A stretch of DNA of 64,000 nt from Flavobacteriales bacterium (GTDB lineage: Bacteria > Bacteroidota > Bacteroidia > Flavobacteriales_F > PHOS-HE28). A program made the position numbers and the translations under genes. The stretch covers positions 1 through 64,000 of the forward strand of contig JADJXH010000003.1 in assembly GCA_016715895.1 (NCBI GenBank), written 5' to 3'. Below, one piece after another: positions 32,538-43,105 of the stretch. Position 1 is the first letter of the stretch. Every line of letters begins with the position of its first letter. The notes below the pieces were generated by a model. That model saw nothing but the letters and a program-made list of their open reading frames with translations. It was not told the DNA's origin and searched no databases.

Positions 32538-33068
32538 TCACCAGGTGTACGCACCGTCGGTCATCCAGCGTCCCTGCACCTTCATGGCCTGCTCGATCAG
32601 GTCGCGTACGCATCCGCCACCGCCGGGCAGGCGGCTCACGAAGTGGCTGATGGCCTTCACCTCCTCGGCCGCGTCGGACGGGCAGCAGGCCAGGGCCACG
32701 CGCCGCATCACGCGCAGGTCGGGGATGTCGTCGCCCATGTAGGCCGAACGCGCAGGGTCGAGCCGCTGTTCGGCGATAAGGCGCTCCACCAGCTCCAGCT
32801 TGTCGCGCGTACGGGTATGCACCTCGGTGACGCCGAGCCGCTGGAAGCTCTGGACCACGCCGTCGCTGTGTCCGCCGGTGACGATCACGATCCGCAGGCC
32901 TTCGCGAACGGCATGCTGCACGGCGTAGGCGTCGCGGGTGTGGAAGGTGCGCACCGGGTCCAGGCCGGGCATCAGCAGCACGCGGTTGTCGGTGAACACG
33001 CCGTCCACGTCGAACAGGAAGGTGTCCAGCGCGGCGAGGCGTTCCTTGTAGGTGGGTTCAGCGGGCAT
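32538..33068 (-). CDS. kdsC: 3-deoxy-manno-octulosonate 8-phosphate phosphatase
   Basis: HAD-superfamily phosphatase of Kdo synthesis for lipopolysaccharide. The motifs are FLFDVDGVFTDNRV (motif I), VIVTGGHSDGV (motif II), the lysine in RDKLELVE (III) and YMGDDIPDLRVM (IV). 176 residues without a cap domain, as for the tetrameric C0-type KdsC. The C-terminal RLPGGGGCVRDLIE is also typical. It overlaps the DUF2520 gene by 11 bp. Confidence 0.92.
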   Translation of the reverse strand: MPAEPTYKERLAALDTFLFDVDGVFTDNRVLLMPGLDPVRTFHTRDAYAVQHAVREGLRIVIVTGGHSDGVVQSFQRLGVTEVHTRTRDKLELVERLIAEQRLDPARSAYMGDDIPDLRVMRRVALACCPSDAAEEVKAISHFVSRLPGGGGCVRDLIEQAMKVQGRWMTDGAYTW

Positions 33069-33846
33069 CGGGCGCTCGTGGATGCCGCTTCGCGATCAGG
33101 TCGGAGAGCAGCGCATAGGCGCGGCGAAGATCGGGATCGCCCTCCAACGCGGCGAGGTGGCGGTCGATCGTGCCGCGGTCGCCGCGGCGTGCGGGCCCGG
33201 TGAGCGCCTGCTCGGGACCCACGGCGGCGGCCTTGGCGGCGGTGGCCTTCCACAGCGGCGTCAGCAGGTCCGACGGGATGCCGCCACGCTCCAGCAGGGT
33301 GCACGATTCGGCGAAGAGGGCCACCGGGAAGTTGGAGGCGAACACGGCGGCGAGGTGCACCAGCCGGCGTTGGTCCAGGGGCAGCTCAACCACCTTGCCG
33401 CTGAGGCTGCGGGCCAGGTCGAGCAGCACGCGGCGGGCCTCCTCCCCGTTGGCGTCCACCACCAGCGGCACATGGCTCAGGTCGGCGGGCTCGCCGGGGC
33501 TCAGGCTCATCACGGGCCACAGCACGCCACGGTGCGCATGGGGCAGCAGGCGGTCCATGTCGGAGGCGCCGGAGAGATGGGCCACCACGCCCTCGCGGGC
33601 GCCCAGGCGGGCGGCCACCTGCGCGATGGCGTCGTCGCTCACGGCCAGCAGGGTGAGCGCTGCGGGCGGCAGCGGTTCGTCCGGCCCGAACGGCGTGGTG
33701 CGCAGGGCCAGGGCCAGCGGTTTGGCGGAGGAGGTGGAGCGGCCCACGACACCGGTCAGCGGAAGACCGGCTCGGGCGATGGCATGCCCCAGGTGGTGGG
33801 CCGCGCGGCCCGTTCCCACCAGCAGGATGCCTTCGCGCAGCGGCAT
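33058..33846 (-). CDS. Rossmann-like and DUF2520 domain protein
   Basis: A 262-residue NAD(P)-binding-like protein: GILLVGTGRAAHHLGHAIA (nucleotide loop), TLLAVSDDAIAQVAARLG, LSGASDMDRLLP, GVLWPVMSLSPGE, then a C-terminal DUF2520 domain (LVHLAAVFASNFPVALFAES, GPARRGDRGTIDRHLAAL). This architecture is that of predicted short-chain dehydrogenases or ketopantoate-reductase-like proteins of unknown substrate. In Flavobacteriales it is commonly next to kdsC and maf. ATG 33846 overlaps nothing; the ccmF stop is 3 bp upstream. Confidence 0.83.
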   Translation of the reverse strand: MPLREGILLVGTGRAAHHLGHAIARAGLPLTGVVGRSTSSAKPLALALRTTPFGPDEPLPPAALTLLAVSDDAIAQVAARLGAREGVVAHLSGASDMDRLLPHAHRGVLWPVMSLSPGEPADLSHVPLVVDANGEEARRVLLDLARSLSGKVVELPLDQRRLVHLAAVFASNFPVALFAESCTLLERGGIPSDLLTPLWKATAAKAAAVGPEQALTGPARRGDRGTIDRHLAALEGDPDLRRAYALLSDLIAKRHPRAPDAR

Positions 33847-33848
33847 GG

Positions 33849-36638
<2,790 letters not shown>

Positions 36639-36663
36639 TGAGGTGCCTCCCGCTCCAGCAGGG

Positions 36664-37053
36664 CTACACGCCCACCTGGTTCTGTTCGTTGTACTTGCTG
36701 GGGCACTTCATCAGCATGTCGGTGGCGTGGAACTCACCGCCCTCGGTGGCCTCACCGATGAGCACCAGGCGTTCGCTGCGCTCGAAGTCCTGCGGCTTGG
36801 CCTTGGCGAGCTTCACACGGCAGCTCCGCCCCTGCAGGTCCTGCATGGTGAACTCCGTGAGGCTGGCGTTCACGCTGGGTTCGTAGACGATATCCTGGCT
36901 GCGGTCCAGCACGCCCACCACGTGATACTCCCTTCCCGGGTTGGCCAGGGCCTCGTCGAGGTCGGCATAGGTGCTGCTGTCGCTCAGGGAGCCGATGAGG
37001 GCGGCGATGGCCACGGCGATGATGGCGATGGCGATGAGGTGGCTTCGTTTCAT
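36664..37053 (-). CDS. ccmE: Cytochrome c-type biogenesis heme chaperone CcmE, Cys variant
   Basis: Periplasmic, membrane-anchored OB-fold protein that carries heme between CcmC and CcmF. N-terminal anchor (SHLIAIAIIAVAIAALIGSL), beta-barrel core (EYHVVGVLDRSQDIVYEP, VKLAKAKP, LVLIGEATEGGEFHATDML). The heme-ligand element is C117-P-S-K-Y121, a CxxxY motif, where E. coli CcmE has HxxxY. The Cys form is known from other lineages. ATG 37053 overlaps ccmD-like by 4 bp. Confidence 0.9.
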   Translation of the reverse strand: MKRSHLIAIAIIAVAIAALIGSLSDSSTYADLDEALANPGREYHVVGVLDRSQDIVYEPSVNASLTEFTMQDLQGRSCRVKLAKAKPQDFERSERLVLIGEATEGGEFHATDMLMKCPSKYNEQNQVGV

Positions 37054-37286
37054 GCGTCGCGGTCGGGTTCGCGGCGTTGGCGTTCCAGGCGGGTGAGGCG
37101 TCGGTCGATGGCGGCCATCCATCCGGCCAGGCCCAGCAGCACCACCGCCACCACGGCGATCACGGCGTGCATGCGGCCCGAACCGTACAGGGTGTCGGCC
37201 AGCCAGGAAGGCGCTTCACCGGCCGCAAAGGTACCCAGCGGGAAGAGGGCGGCGACGAACAGCAGCGTCAGGCGTCGGTCACGCAT
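37050..37286 (-). CDS. CcmD-like small membrane protein
   Basis: A 78-residue protein with an N-terminal hydrophobic segment and a second one (MHAVIAVVAVVLLGLAGWMAA) followed by a charged tail IDRRLTRLERQ. That tail pattern (single helix, then DRRL.RLE) is typical of Bacteroidota CcmD-like proteins, which in E. coli link CcmC to CcmE release. Placement between ccmC and ccmE, with 4-bp and 8-bp overlaps, is the main evidence. Confidence 0.75.
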   Translation of the reverse strand: MRDRRLTLLFVAALFPLGTFAAGEAPSWLADTLYGSGRMHAVIAVVAVVLLGLAGWMAAIDRRLTRLERQRREPDRDA

Positions 37287-38295
37287 GGTCGTGGAGGCGT
37301 TGCAGACGGTCCAGGCGGCGCGCCAGGGTCCACGCCCAGGTGCCCAGCAGCATCCAGCCGAGCACCGCGGGATAGAACACCAGCCGCAGCCGGTCGTCCA
37401 GGTCGTATTGGTTGAAGGCCGGGTTGCCGCCGTTGCCCGGATGCAGCGAATCGCTCAGGCGCGGCAGCACCATCAGGAAGACCATCATCAGCACGTAGGC
37501 GAAGATGTTGTAGACGGCGGCGAGGCGCGCGGCCTTGTGCGGGTCGCTCACCGAACCGCGCAGCACCAGGTAGGCGGCGTACACCAGCGTGGTGACGGCC
37601 GCTCCGTTGAGCTTGGTGTCGCTGGTCCACCAGCCGCCCCAGGTGACCCGCGCCCAGATGCTGCCGGTGATCAGACCGAGCACGGCGAAGAGCAGACCGA
37701 CATGCACGGCGGCGAGCGCGGCGCCGTCGTGGTCCAACGAGCCGGTGCGCAGGTGCCTCAGGCTCATCACCACCGAGATGGTCATCAGCAGCATCATGGT
37801 GAACCACATGGGCACATGGAAGAAGAGGTTGCGGATGCTCTCGGTGAGCAGGCTGCGGTTGGGGAACCGGAAGCCCGGTGCCTGCGCGCGGCCTGCGGCG
37901 GGCGGGCAGGGGCTGTCCGCGATGCCATCGCCCCGGCCTTCGGTCCAGAAGGCATCGAGCAAGGCCAGCGTGTCGCCCCCGGCAGGCAGCACCACCAGGT
38001 GGGTGAGGTCGGCGCGGAGCCCGGCCGGCACGTCCACGGAGGCGGTGAGGTGCGTGGGGTCGTTCACAGCGACCCGGGTGGCGCACACGCGCTGTCCATC
38101 ATTGCTGATCCACACCTGCGGCGGGGCGTCGGGGCTCAGTACGGTGCGGTAGGTGGTGATGCGCAACTCGACCGGGCCGGGGGCGATCCGGTCACGGTCC
38201 ACATGCACCAGGGCGGGGGCGAGGTCGACCCCGAGGCCGAAGCCCACCACGGCCAGCAGCAGCGCGATGCCCAGGGCCTTCCACCAATGCCTCAT
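37279..38295 (-). CDS. ccmC: Cytochrome c biogenesis protein CcmC, with long N-terminal extension
   Basis: Heme-delivery membrane protein. The C-terminal 230 residues carry six membrane helices and the WWD motif VTWGGWWTSDTKLNG, with histidines in NLFFHVPMWFTMM and AAVHVGLLFAVLG. The first 115 residues hold one membrane helix and a periplasmic beta domain (ELRITTYRTVLSPD, VPAGLRADLTHLVVLPAG) not present in E. coli CcmC, though a similar extension is common in Bacteroidota. Total 338 residues. ATG 38295 overlaps the ccmB stop by one base. Confidence 0.9.
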   Translation of the reverse strand: MRHWWKALGIALLLAVVGFGLGVDLAPALVHVDRDRIAPGPVELRITTYRTVLSPDAPPQVWISNDGQRVCATRVAVNDPTHLTASVDVPAGLRADLTHLVVLPAGGDTLALLDAFWTEGRGDGIADSPCPPAAGRAQAPGFRFPNRSLLTESIRNLFFHVPMWFTMMLLMTISVVMSLRHLRTGSLDHDGAALAAVHVGLLFAVLGLITGSIWARVTWGGWWTSDTKLNGAAVTTLVYAAYLVLRGSVSDPHKAARLAAVYNIFAYVLMMVFLMVLPRLSDSLHPGNGGNPAFNQYDLDDRLRLVFYPAVLGWMLLGTWAWTLARRLDRLQRLHDHA

Positions 38296-38963
38296 CAGTC
38301 GCGCCAAAGGTAGGGGAACAGCAGGTAGGCGAGGGCCACGGTGAGCATGTCGATCAGCAGCAGCCACAGCAGGTAGGTGCCGGTGACATTGAGGCCGATG
38401 CCGTCGAGGGCGAGCTTGCTGGCGCGCAGGGCGCTGAGCAGCAGGGGCAGCACCAGGGGCAGGCCCAGCACGGCGGTGAGCCCCACGCCGTTGCCGGCGC
38501 GTGCGGCGATGGCCGAGATGAGCGTGAGCACCGCCGCGAAGCCGGTGCCGCCCAGGGCGACCGTGAGCAGGAAGAGGGCCACGTCGGCCTCGCGCAACGG
38601 ATGGTCGCCCAGGAGCAGGATGTACACCGCCACGGTGACCAGGGCGAGGGCCAGCATCAGGCCCATGCTGTAGAGGGTGCGCGCGATCACCACGCTGCGC
38701 GGGTCGGCCAGGGTGTGCAGGTAGAGCTGGCGCCCGGCGTCCTCGCGCTGGAAGGCGCGCGTGAGGGTGTTGAACGCCGCGAAGAGCAGGATGATCCAGA
38801 GCAGCGCGTTCCACACCGGTGTGGTGGTGCCGCTGCGCAGGGCCAGGAAAGCGATGTAACAGGCGCCGACCGAGTAGAGCAGAAGCCCCGCCCACGCGGC
38901 GCGCTGCCGCAGGTCAAGGGCCAGCTCCAGGCGGATGATGGCGGCGATCTCCGAAAGGCGCAT
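38295..38963 (-). CDS. ccmB: Heme exporter CcmB
   Basis: A 222-residue ABC-type membrane subunit with six helices: LRQRAAWAGLLLYSVGACYIAF, WIILLFAAFNTLTRAFQRE, LHTLADPRSVVIARTLYSM, FAAVLTLISAIAARAGNG and LPLVLPLLLSALRAS. It works with the CcmA ATPase, which is not in this window. The first gene of a ten-gene operon. The -7 box TAGCTTTG lies 8 bp before the ATG. Confidence 0.9.
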   Translation of the reverse strand: MRLSEIAAIIRLELALDLRQRAAWAGLLLYSVGACYIAFLALRSGTTTPVWNALLWIILLFAAFNTLTRAFQREDAGRQLYLHTLADPRSVVIARTLYSMGLMLALALVTVAVYILLLGDHPLREADVALFLLTVALGGTGFAAVLTLISAIAARAGNGVGLTAVLGLPLVLPLLLSALRASKLALDGIGLNVTGTYLLWLLLIDMLTVALAYLLFPYLWRD

Positions 38964-38970
38964 GCGGGGC

Positions 38971-38978
38971 CAAAGCTA
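38971..38978 (-). promoter_or_regulatory. -7 box (TAGCTTTG) of the ccm-kdsC-maf operon
   Basis: On the minus strand TAGCTTTG matches TAnnTTTG exactly, 7 bp before the ccmB ATG (38963). Genes from ccmB to the barrel protein at 30196 follow with overlaps or gaps up to 25 bp and no other clear box, so one leaderless transcript of about 8.8 kb is possible. Confidence 0.6.
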
Positions 38979-38993
38979 CCCGCAGGGCGGCGA

Positions 38994-39824
38994 TCACTTC
39001 CGGCGCTTGGACCTCACCGACACGGCGCTCTTGGCGTAGACCAGATAGATGTCCACGTAAGGCCGCATGAGCTTGGGCATGGACCGGTTCTTCTCCACCG
39101 GCACGATGAGGACCACCTTGTCGTCCCAGGTCGCGCCCACGAAGGCCTTGTACTTGCCGAACTGGCTGATGCGCGCGCTGCGCTCCTCGTAGGTGTCGAT
39201 GCCGTCCGGCCAGTTGCGCTCGTGGCTCCGGAACGCGACGGCCTCGATCTCCGGAATGCTCATGCCGGCGTCGGAGAGCGCCTGCCGGGCCACGGCATCG
39301 GCGCCCAGGTCGTAGGTGGCGTACACCTCGGCCGGCTTCAGGATCACGGCCTGGTCGCGGTCCTTCCAACGGGGACCTCGGCTGATCTCCGGGCGCTGAC
39401 GCGCCGGTGCCGCGTCGGCCAGACCGGCATCGGCCACGGCCAGGAAGAGGTCGGCCGTGGGGCGCAGGTCCTCCGGCATGTGGATGTTGTCCTTGGCGGG
39501 GATCATCACCACCGTGAAGGGCACGGTGTCCTCGTGGAAGCTGAACATGCGGTAGGCCACGTAGTTGCCGATGTAGGGGGCGTTGGCTTGCCGCGCACTG
39601 TCGTTCATCAACGAGGCCGGCCAGAACTGCGCGCCGCTGTTGGTCACCACCAGGGCCTGCTGGTCGTCCGGCAGTCCGGTGGCCTGCAGGGCGGCCTTGG
39701 CCGCGCGGCCCTTGATGAGGTCGTTGCCGGTGCGGATCGCGTCCCATCGGGTGATCCGGACCTGTTGTTGGGCATGAAGGGCGAGCACGCAGCACGCCGC
39801 GAGGAGGGTGAAGAGGGACCTCAT
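38994..39824 (-). CDS. Hypothetical exported protein (276 aa)
   Basis: Signal peptide (LFTLLAACCVLALHAQ). The mature part shows QVRITRWDAIRTGNDLIKGRAA, PYIGNYVAYRMFSFHEDTVPFTVVMIPAKDN, AVILKPAEVYATYDLGADAVARQAL and a late VGATWDDKVVLIVPVEKN. No family is recognised. It is transcribed toward ccmB but ends 15 bp before that gene's promoter. A -7-like box TACCTTTC (39870-39863, minus strand) lies 38 bp before the ATG. Confidence 0.6.
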   Translation of the reverse strand: MRSLFTLLAACCVLALHAQQQVRITRWDAIRTGNDLIKGRAAKAALQATGLPDDQQALVVTNSGAQFWPASLMNDSARQANAPYIGNYVAYRMFSFHEDTVPFTVVMIPAKDNIHMPEDLRPTADLFLAVADAGLADAAPARQRPEISRGPRWKDRDQAVILKPAEVYATYDLGADAVARQALSDAGMSIPEIEAVAFRSHERNWPDGIDTYEERSARISQFGKYKAFVGATWDDKVVLIVPVEKNRSMPKLMRPYVDIYLVYAKSAVSVRSKRRK

Positions 39825-39922
39825 GGGGATCGATCGGCACCTTCCTACGCAGAAGGTCGGCCGAAAGGTACCTACGGCCGTCACCGCGAACGATCCCGAC
39901 CTTCGCGTGTTCCTTTGCCACC

Positions 39923-40495
39923 ATGCTCCGAACCCTCTTCTCCGGTATGTTCCTGCTCTCCCTCTTCGGCTGCGGCCGCGCCCAGGGCCCCATCGCGCCC
40001 GTGTCCCCGATGGCGCCCTTCCATGCGCTGAAGGCCACCGACATCGCGGGCGCACCGGTCGACCTGTCGGCCTACAAGGGCCATCCGGTGCTCATCGTGA
40101 ACACCGCCAGCCGCTGCGGCCACACGCCGCAATACGCCAAGCTGCAGGAGCTCTTCGGGCGCTACGAGGCGAAGGGCCTGGTGATCCTCGGCTTCCCCAG
40201 CAACGACTTCATGCGGCAGGAGCCCGGCGACAACGCCGAGATCGCCGAGTTCTGCACGAAGAACTACGGGGTCACCTTCCCCATGATGAGCAAGGTGCAG
40301 GTGAAAGGCGACGAACGCGACCCCGTCTATCAGTGGCTCACCCGCAAGGACCTCAACGGGGCCCTGGACAGCAAGGTGAAGTGGAACTTCCAGAAGTACC
40401 TCGTGGACGGCCAGGGGCGCCTGATCGGTGTGTTCGATCCCGGCACCGACCCGCTCGATCCGTCCATCACCACCCTCATCGACGCCAACCTATGA
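39923..40495 (+). CDS. Glutathione peroxidase-like lipoprotein (copy 1)
   Basis: Thiol peroxidase of the GPx family, 190 residues, exported as a lipoprotein (LLSLFGC). Catalytic residues are the Cys in NTASRCGHTPQY, the Gln in NDFMRQEPG and the Trp in VKWNFQKYLV. Cys rather than selenocysteine is used. The second cysteine in AEFCTKNYGVTFP fits thioredoxin-dependent 2-Cys GPx enzymes. Overlaps copy 2 by 4 bp. The -7-like box TTCCTTTG is 5 bp before the ATG. Confidence 0.88.
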   Translation: MLRTLFSGMFLLSLFGCGRAQGPIAPVSPMAPFHALKATDIAGAPVDLSAYKGHPVLIVNTASRCGHTPQYAKLQELFGRYEAKGLVILGFPSNDFMRQEPGDNAEIAEFCTKNYGVTFPMMSKVQVKGDERDPVYQWLTRKDLNGALDSKVKWNFQKYLVDGQGRLIGVFDPGTDPLDPSITTLIDANL

Positions 40496-41076
40496 ACCGT
40501 CCGCTGCCGCTGCTGCTCTGCGCGTTGCTGGCCTGCGGCGCTCCTCCGGAGGCCACCACGTCCACTTCGCCCACCGCCCCGCAAGCTTCCGTGACCATGC
40601 CGACCTTCCACACGCTTTCGGCCACCACCATCGATGGCCGGCCGTTCTCCTTCGACCAGCTCAAGGGGCACAAGGTGCTCATCGTGAACACCGCCAGTGA
40701 ATGCGGCTACACGCCGCAGTACGCCGAACTGCAGGAGCTCTATGCCACGCACAAGGACAAGGGGCTCGTGGTGCTCGGCTTTCCCAGCAACGACTTCGGC
40801 GGACAGGAGCCCGGCGCGGAGGCGGATATCGCGACCTTCTGCTCGAAGAACTACGGCGTCACCTTCCCGATGATGAGCAAGGTGCGGACCACGGGCGCCG
40901 ACCAGCATCCGGTGTACCGGTGGCTCACGCGCAGCGACGCGAACGGGGTGCTCGATGCGGAGGTGAAATGGAACTTCCACAAATTCCTCATCGACGAACA
41001 GGGCGTGCTGCATAAGGAGCTCCCCAGCAGTGTGAGCCCGCTGGACCCGGCGGTGCTGGCGTGGGTGGAAGGCTGA
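40492..41076 (+). CDS. Glutathione peroxidase-like lipoprotein (copy 2)
   Basis: A paralog of the preceding gene, 194 residues, also a lipoprotein (CALLACG) with a Thr/Ser/Pro-rich linker before the enzyme domain. Catalytic Cys in NTASECGYTPQY, Gln in NDFGGQEPG, Trp in VKWNFHKFLI, resolving Cys in ATFCSKNYGVTFP. The two proteins share long stretches (TPQYA.LQEL, GFPSNDF, KNYGVTFPMMSKV), so they arose by tandem duplication but have diverged. ATGA overlap implies co-expression. Confidence 0.88.
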   Translation: MNRPLPLLLCALLACGAPPEATTSTSPTAPQASVTMPTFHTLSATTIDGRPFSFDQLKGHKVLIVNTASECGYTPQYAELQELYATHKDKGLVVLGFPSNDFGGQEPGAEADIATFCSKNYGVTFPMMSKVRTTGADQHPVYRWLTRSDANGVLDAEVKWNFHKFLIDEQGVLHKELPSSVSPLDPAVLAWVEG

Positions 41077-41121
41077 AGCCCCACCGCGCGGGAGCGTTCC
41101 CCGGATCATCTTTGCGGCATC

Positions 41122-41847
41122 ATGCACGGCGGACCGGTCGACATCCTATGCATCACGGCACATCCCGATGATGCGGAGATCTCGTGCGCAGGCACGCTGA
41201 TGCGGCAGATCGAGCTGGGCCACAGCGTGGGTCTGGTGGAGCTGACGGCCGGTGAGCTGGGCACGCGCGGCAGCGCCACCCTGCGCCGCCAGGAGGCCGA
41301 GGCGGCCATGCGGGTGATCGGGGCGCGGTTCCGGTACGACCTGGGCCTGCCCGACGGCTTCTTCCGCTCGGAGCGCGAGGTGCTGCTGAAGGTCGTCACC
41401 GTGCTGCGGCTGCACCGGCCACGGGTGGTGATCACCAACGCGGTGCGCGACCGCCATCCCGATCACGGCCGTGGTGCCGACCTGGTGCGCGAGGCCGCGT
41501 TCCTGAGCGGCCTGCGGCGCATCGACACCATCTTCAGCGGCAAGGCCCAGGAGCCCTGGCGCCCCACCACCGTGCTGCACTGTGTGCAGGACAACTGGAT
41601 CGATCCCGACCTGGTGGTGGACATCACCCCGTTCTGGGACCGCAAGATGGAGGCGCTGATGTGCTTCCGCTCGCAGTTCTACGACCCCACCAGCACCGAG
41701 CCGGAGAGCCCGATCGCCACGCGCGAGTTCCTGCCCTTCCTGGAGGGGCGGCACCGGGCGATGGGGCGCATCATTCATGCCGCGTACGGAGAAGGGTTCA
41801 CTGTGCAGCGTGCGCCGGGCGTGCGCGATGTGATGGAACTGGCGTGA
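41122..41847 (+). CDS. bshB1: Bacillithiol biosynthesis deacetylase BshB1
   Basis: Zn-dependent LmbE/PIG-L deacetylase that converts GlcNAc-malate to GlcN-malate in bacillithiol synthesis. The metal site is AHPDDAEISCAG with the later histidine in RDRHPDHGRG. The body LGLPDGFFRSEREVL, FYDPTSTEPESPIATREFL and the closing EGFTVQRAPGVRD are characteristic of BshB1. 241 residues. A -7-like box CATCTTTG is 7 bp before the ATG. bshA and bshC are not in the window. Confidence 0.9.
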   Translation: MHGGPVDILCITAHPDDAEISCAGTLMRQIELGHSVGLVELTAGELGTRGSATLRRQEAEAAMRVIGARFRYDLGLPDGFFRSEREVLLKVVTVLRLHRPRVVITNAVRDRHPDHGRGADLVREAAFLSGLRRIDTIFSGKAQEPWRPTTVLHCVQDNWIDPDLVVDITPFWDRKMEALMCFRSQFYDPTSTEPESPIATREFLPFLEGRHRAMGRIIHAAYGEGFTVQRAPGVRDVMELA

Positions 41848-41851
41848 ACCG

Positions 41852-43105
41852 CTAGCGCCCCACCAGGCGCCGCAGCCGGTCGAGGTCGGCGCGGCCGGGC
41901 CAGTGATCGCGGGCGCTCGCACCGGTGAGTCCGATGAAGCGCCAGCTCTGATACATGGCGTTGACCGCGTAGGCCAGGGAGGCGGTGAGCGCCGCGCCCG
42001 CCGTGCCCCAGCTGGGCACCAGGACCAGGCCGGCGCCGATCGTCGCCGCCAGCCCGAGCCCCGAGCCGATCGCGTTGTGCACGTTGCGGCCCACACCGCT
42101 GAAGTAGTGGCTGTAGGCCTGCGAGGCGGCCATGGCCACGATGCCGGGTGCCAGGCAGGCCAGCAGCGGGCGCACGCCGTGCACCTCGGCCCCGAAGAGC
42201 AGGGCGTACACCGCGTCAGGCAGCAGCAGGGCCACGAGCAGCGCCGCGGCCGCGGCGGCCACCGAGGCCTTGAACACCGTGAGCGTGAGCGCGCGCTGCC
42301 GTTCGGCCGTGGATTCGTTGCTCACCGCGCTGTACAGCACCATGCCCAGGCTGCGCGGCACCAGCCAGGCGCCTTCGGCGAGCTGGGTGGCCACGGAGTA
42401 CACGCCCAACGCGGCCAGCCCCTGGAAGTGCTCGATCAGGTAGTACGCGAACCGGTAGTTGAGCAACTGCATCGCGTTGGCACCCTGCACGTGCAGACCC
42501 TGGGTCACCATGCGGCGCAGCAGGCCGGCCACCGCGGGCATCGCAGGGCCCGGCGCGCGCTGCACCAGGGCCCAGGCGCTGAGGCCGAGCGTGGTGGCGA
42601 ACGCGGCGTAGGAGGCCTGCACGTACGAGAGCACCGAGGCGCCGCCCGGCATCCGGATCAACATGGCGAACACCACCAGGAGCACCAGCCCGTGCAGCGC
42701 GGTGATGCGGTTGTAGGCCGCGATGCGCTGGCGGCCCAGCAGCATGTTCAGGTGGATGGTGTAGAACGACTGCATCAGGGCGAGCACCACCACATGGCCC
42801 GAGAGCCCTTCAGGCACCAGCGGAAGCAGCTGCAGCACGGCGAAGGCGACCAGGGCGGTGAGCACGGCCCAGCCGTACGCCGGCCGCAGCAGGGCGGGCA
42901 GCGGGGCGCGCGGCACCAGGTGAACCAACGCACCGCCGCCCACCACGTTGTTCAGCAGTTGGATGAGGGTGATGGCGAGCACCACCAGGCTGATGGCCCC
43001 CAGGCCCTCCGCACCCAGCAGGTGACCGGCCACCATGATCACCAGCAGGTTGGCGAGCGTGGTCCACGCCCGGGCGATCACCGAACCGATGGCGGGGCGG
43101 ATCAT
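41852..43105 (-). CDS. Polysaccharide flippase (Wzx/MATE-like)
   Basis: An integral membrane protein of 417 residues with about 12 hydrophobic segments, for example TLANLLVIMVAGHLLGAEGLGAISL, LVLLVVFAMLIRM and TIGAGLVLVPSWGTAGAALTAS. The pattern G-x-x-x-F-x-x-S and the position after two glycan enzymes indicate a lipid-linked oligosaccharide or O-antigen flippase. Overlaps the formyltransferase-like gene by 4 bp. Confidence 0.8.
   Translation of the reverse strand: MIRPAIGSVIARAWTTLANLLVIMVAGHLLGAEGLGAISLVVLAITLIQLLNNVVGGGALVHLVPRAPLPALLRPAYGWAVLTALVAFAVLQLLPLVPEGLSGHVVVLALMQSFYTIHLNMLLGRQRIAAYNRITALHGLVLLVVFAMLIRMPGGASVLSYVQASYAAFATTLGLSAWALVQRAPGPAMPAVAGLLRRMVTQGLHVQGANAMQLLNYRFAYYLIEHFQGLAALGVYSVATQLAEGAWLVPRSLGMVLYSAVSNESTAERQRALTLTVFKASVAAAAAALLVALLLPDAVYALLFGAEVHGVRPLLACLAPGIVAMAASQAYSHYFSGVGRNVHNAIGSGLGLAATIGAGLVLVPSWGTAGAALTASLAYAVNAMYQSWRFIGLTGASARDHWPGRADLDRLRRLVGR

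Noticed and set aside
41122..41847. bshB1 considered as a mycothiol deacetylase MshB
   Set aside because: Bacteroidota make bacillithiol, and the C-terminal part follows BshB1; mycothiol synthesis is limited to Actinobacteria.
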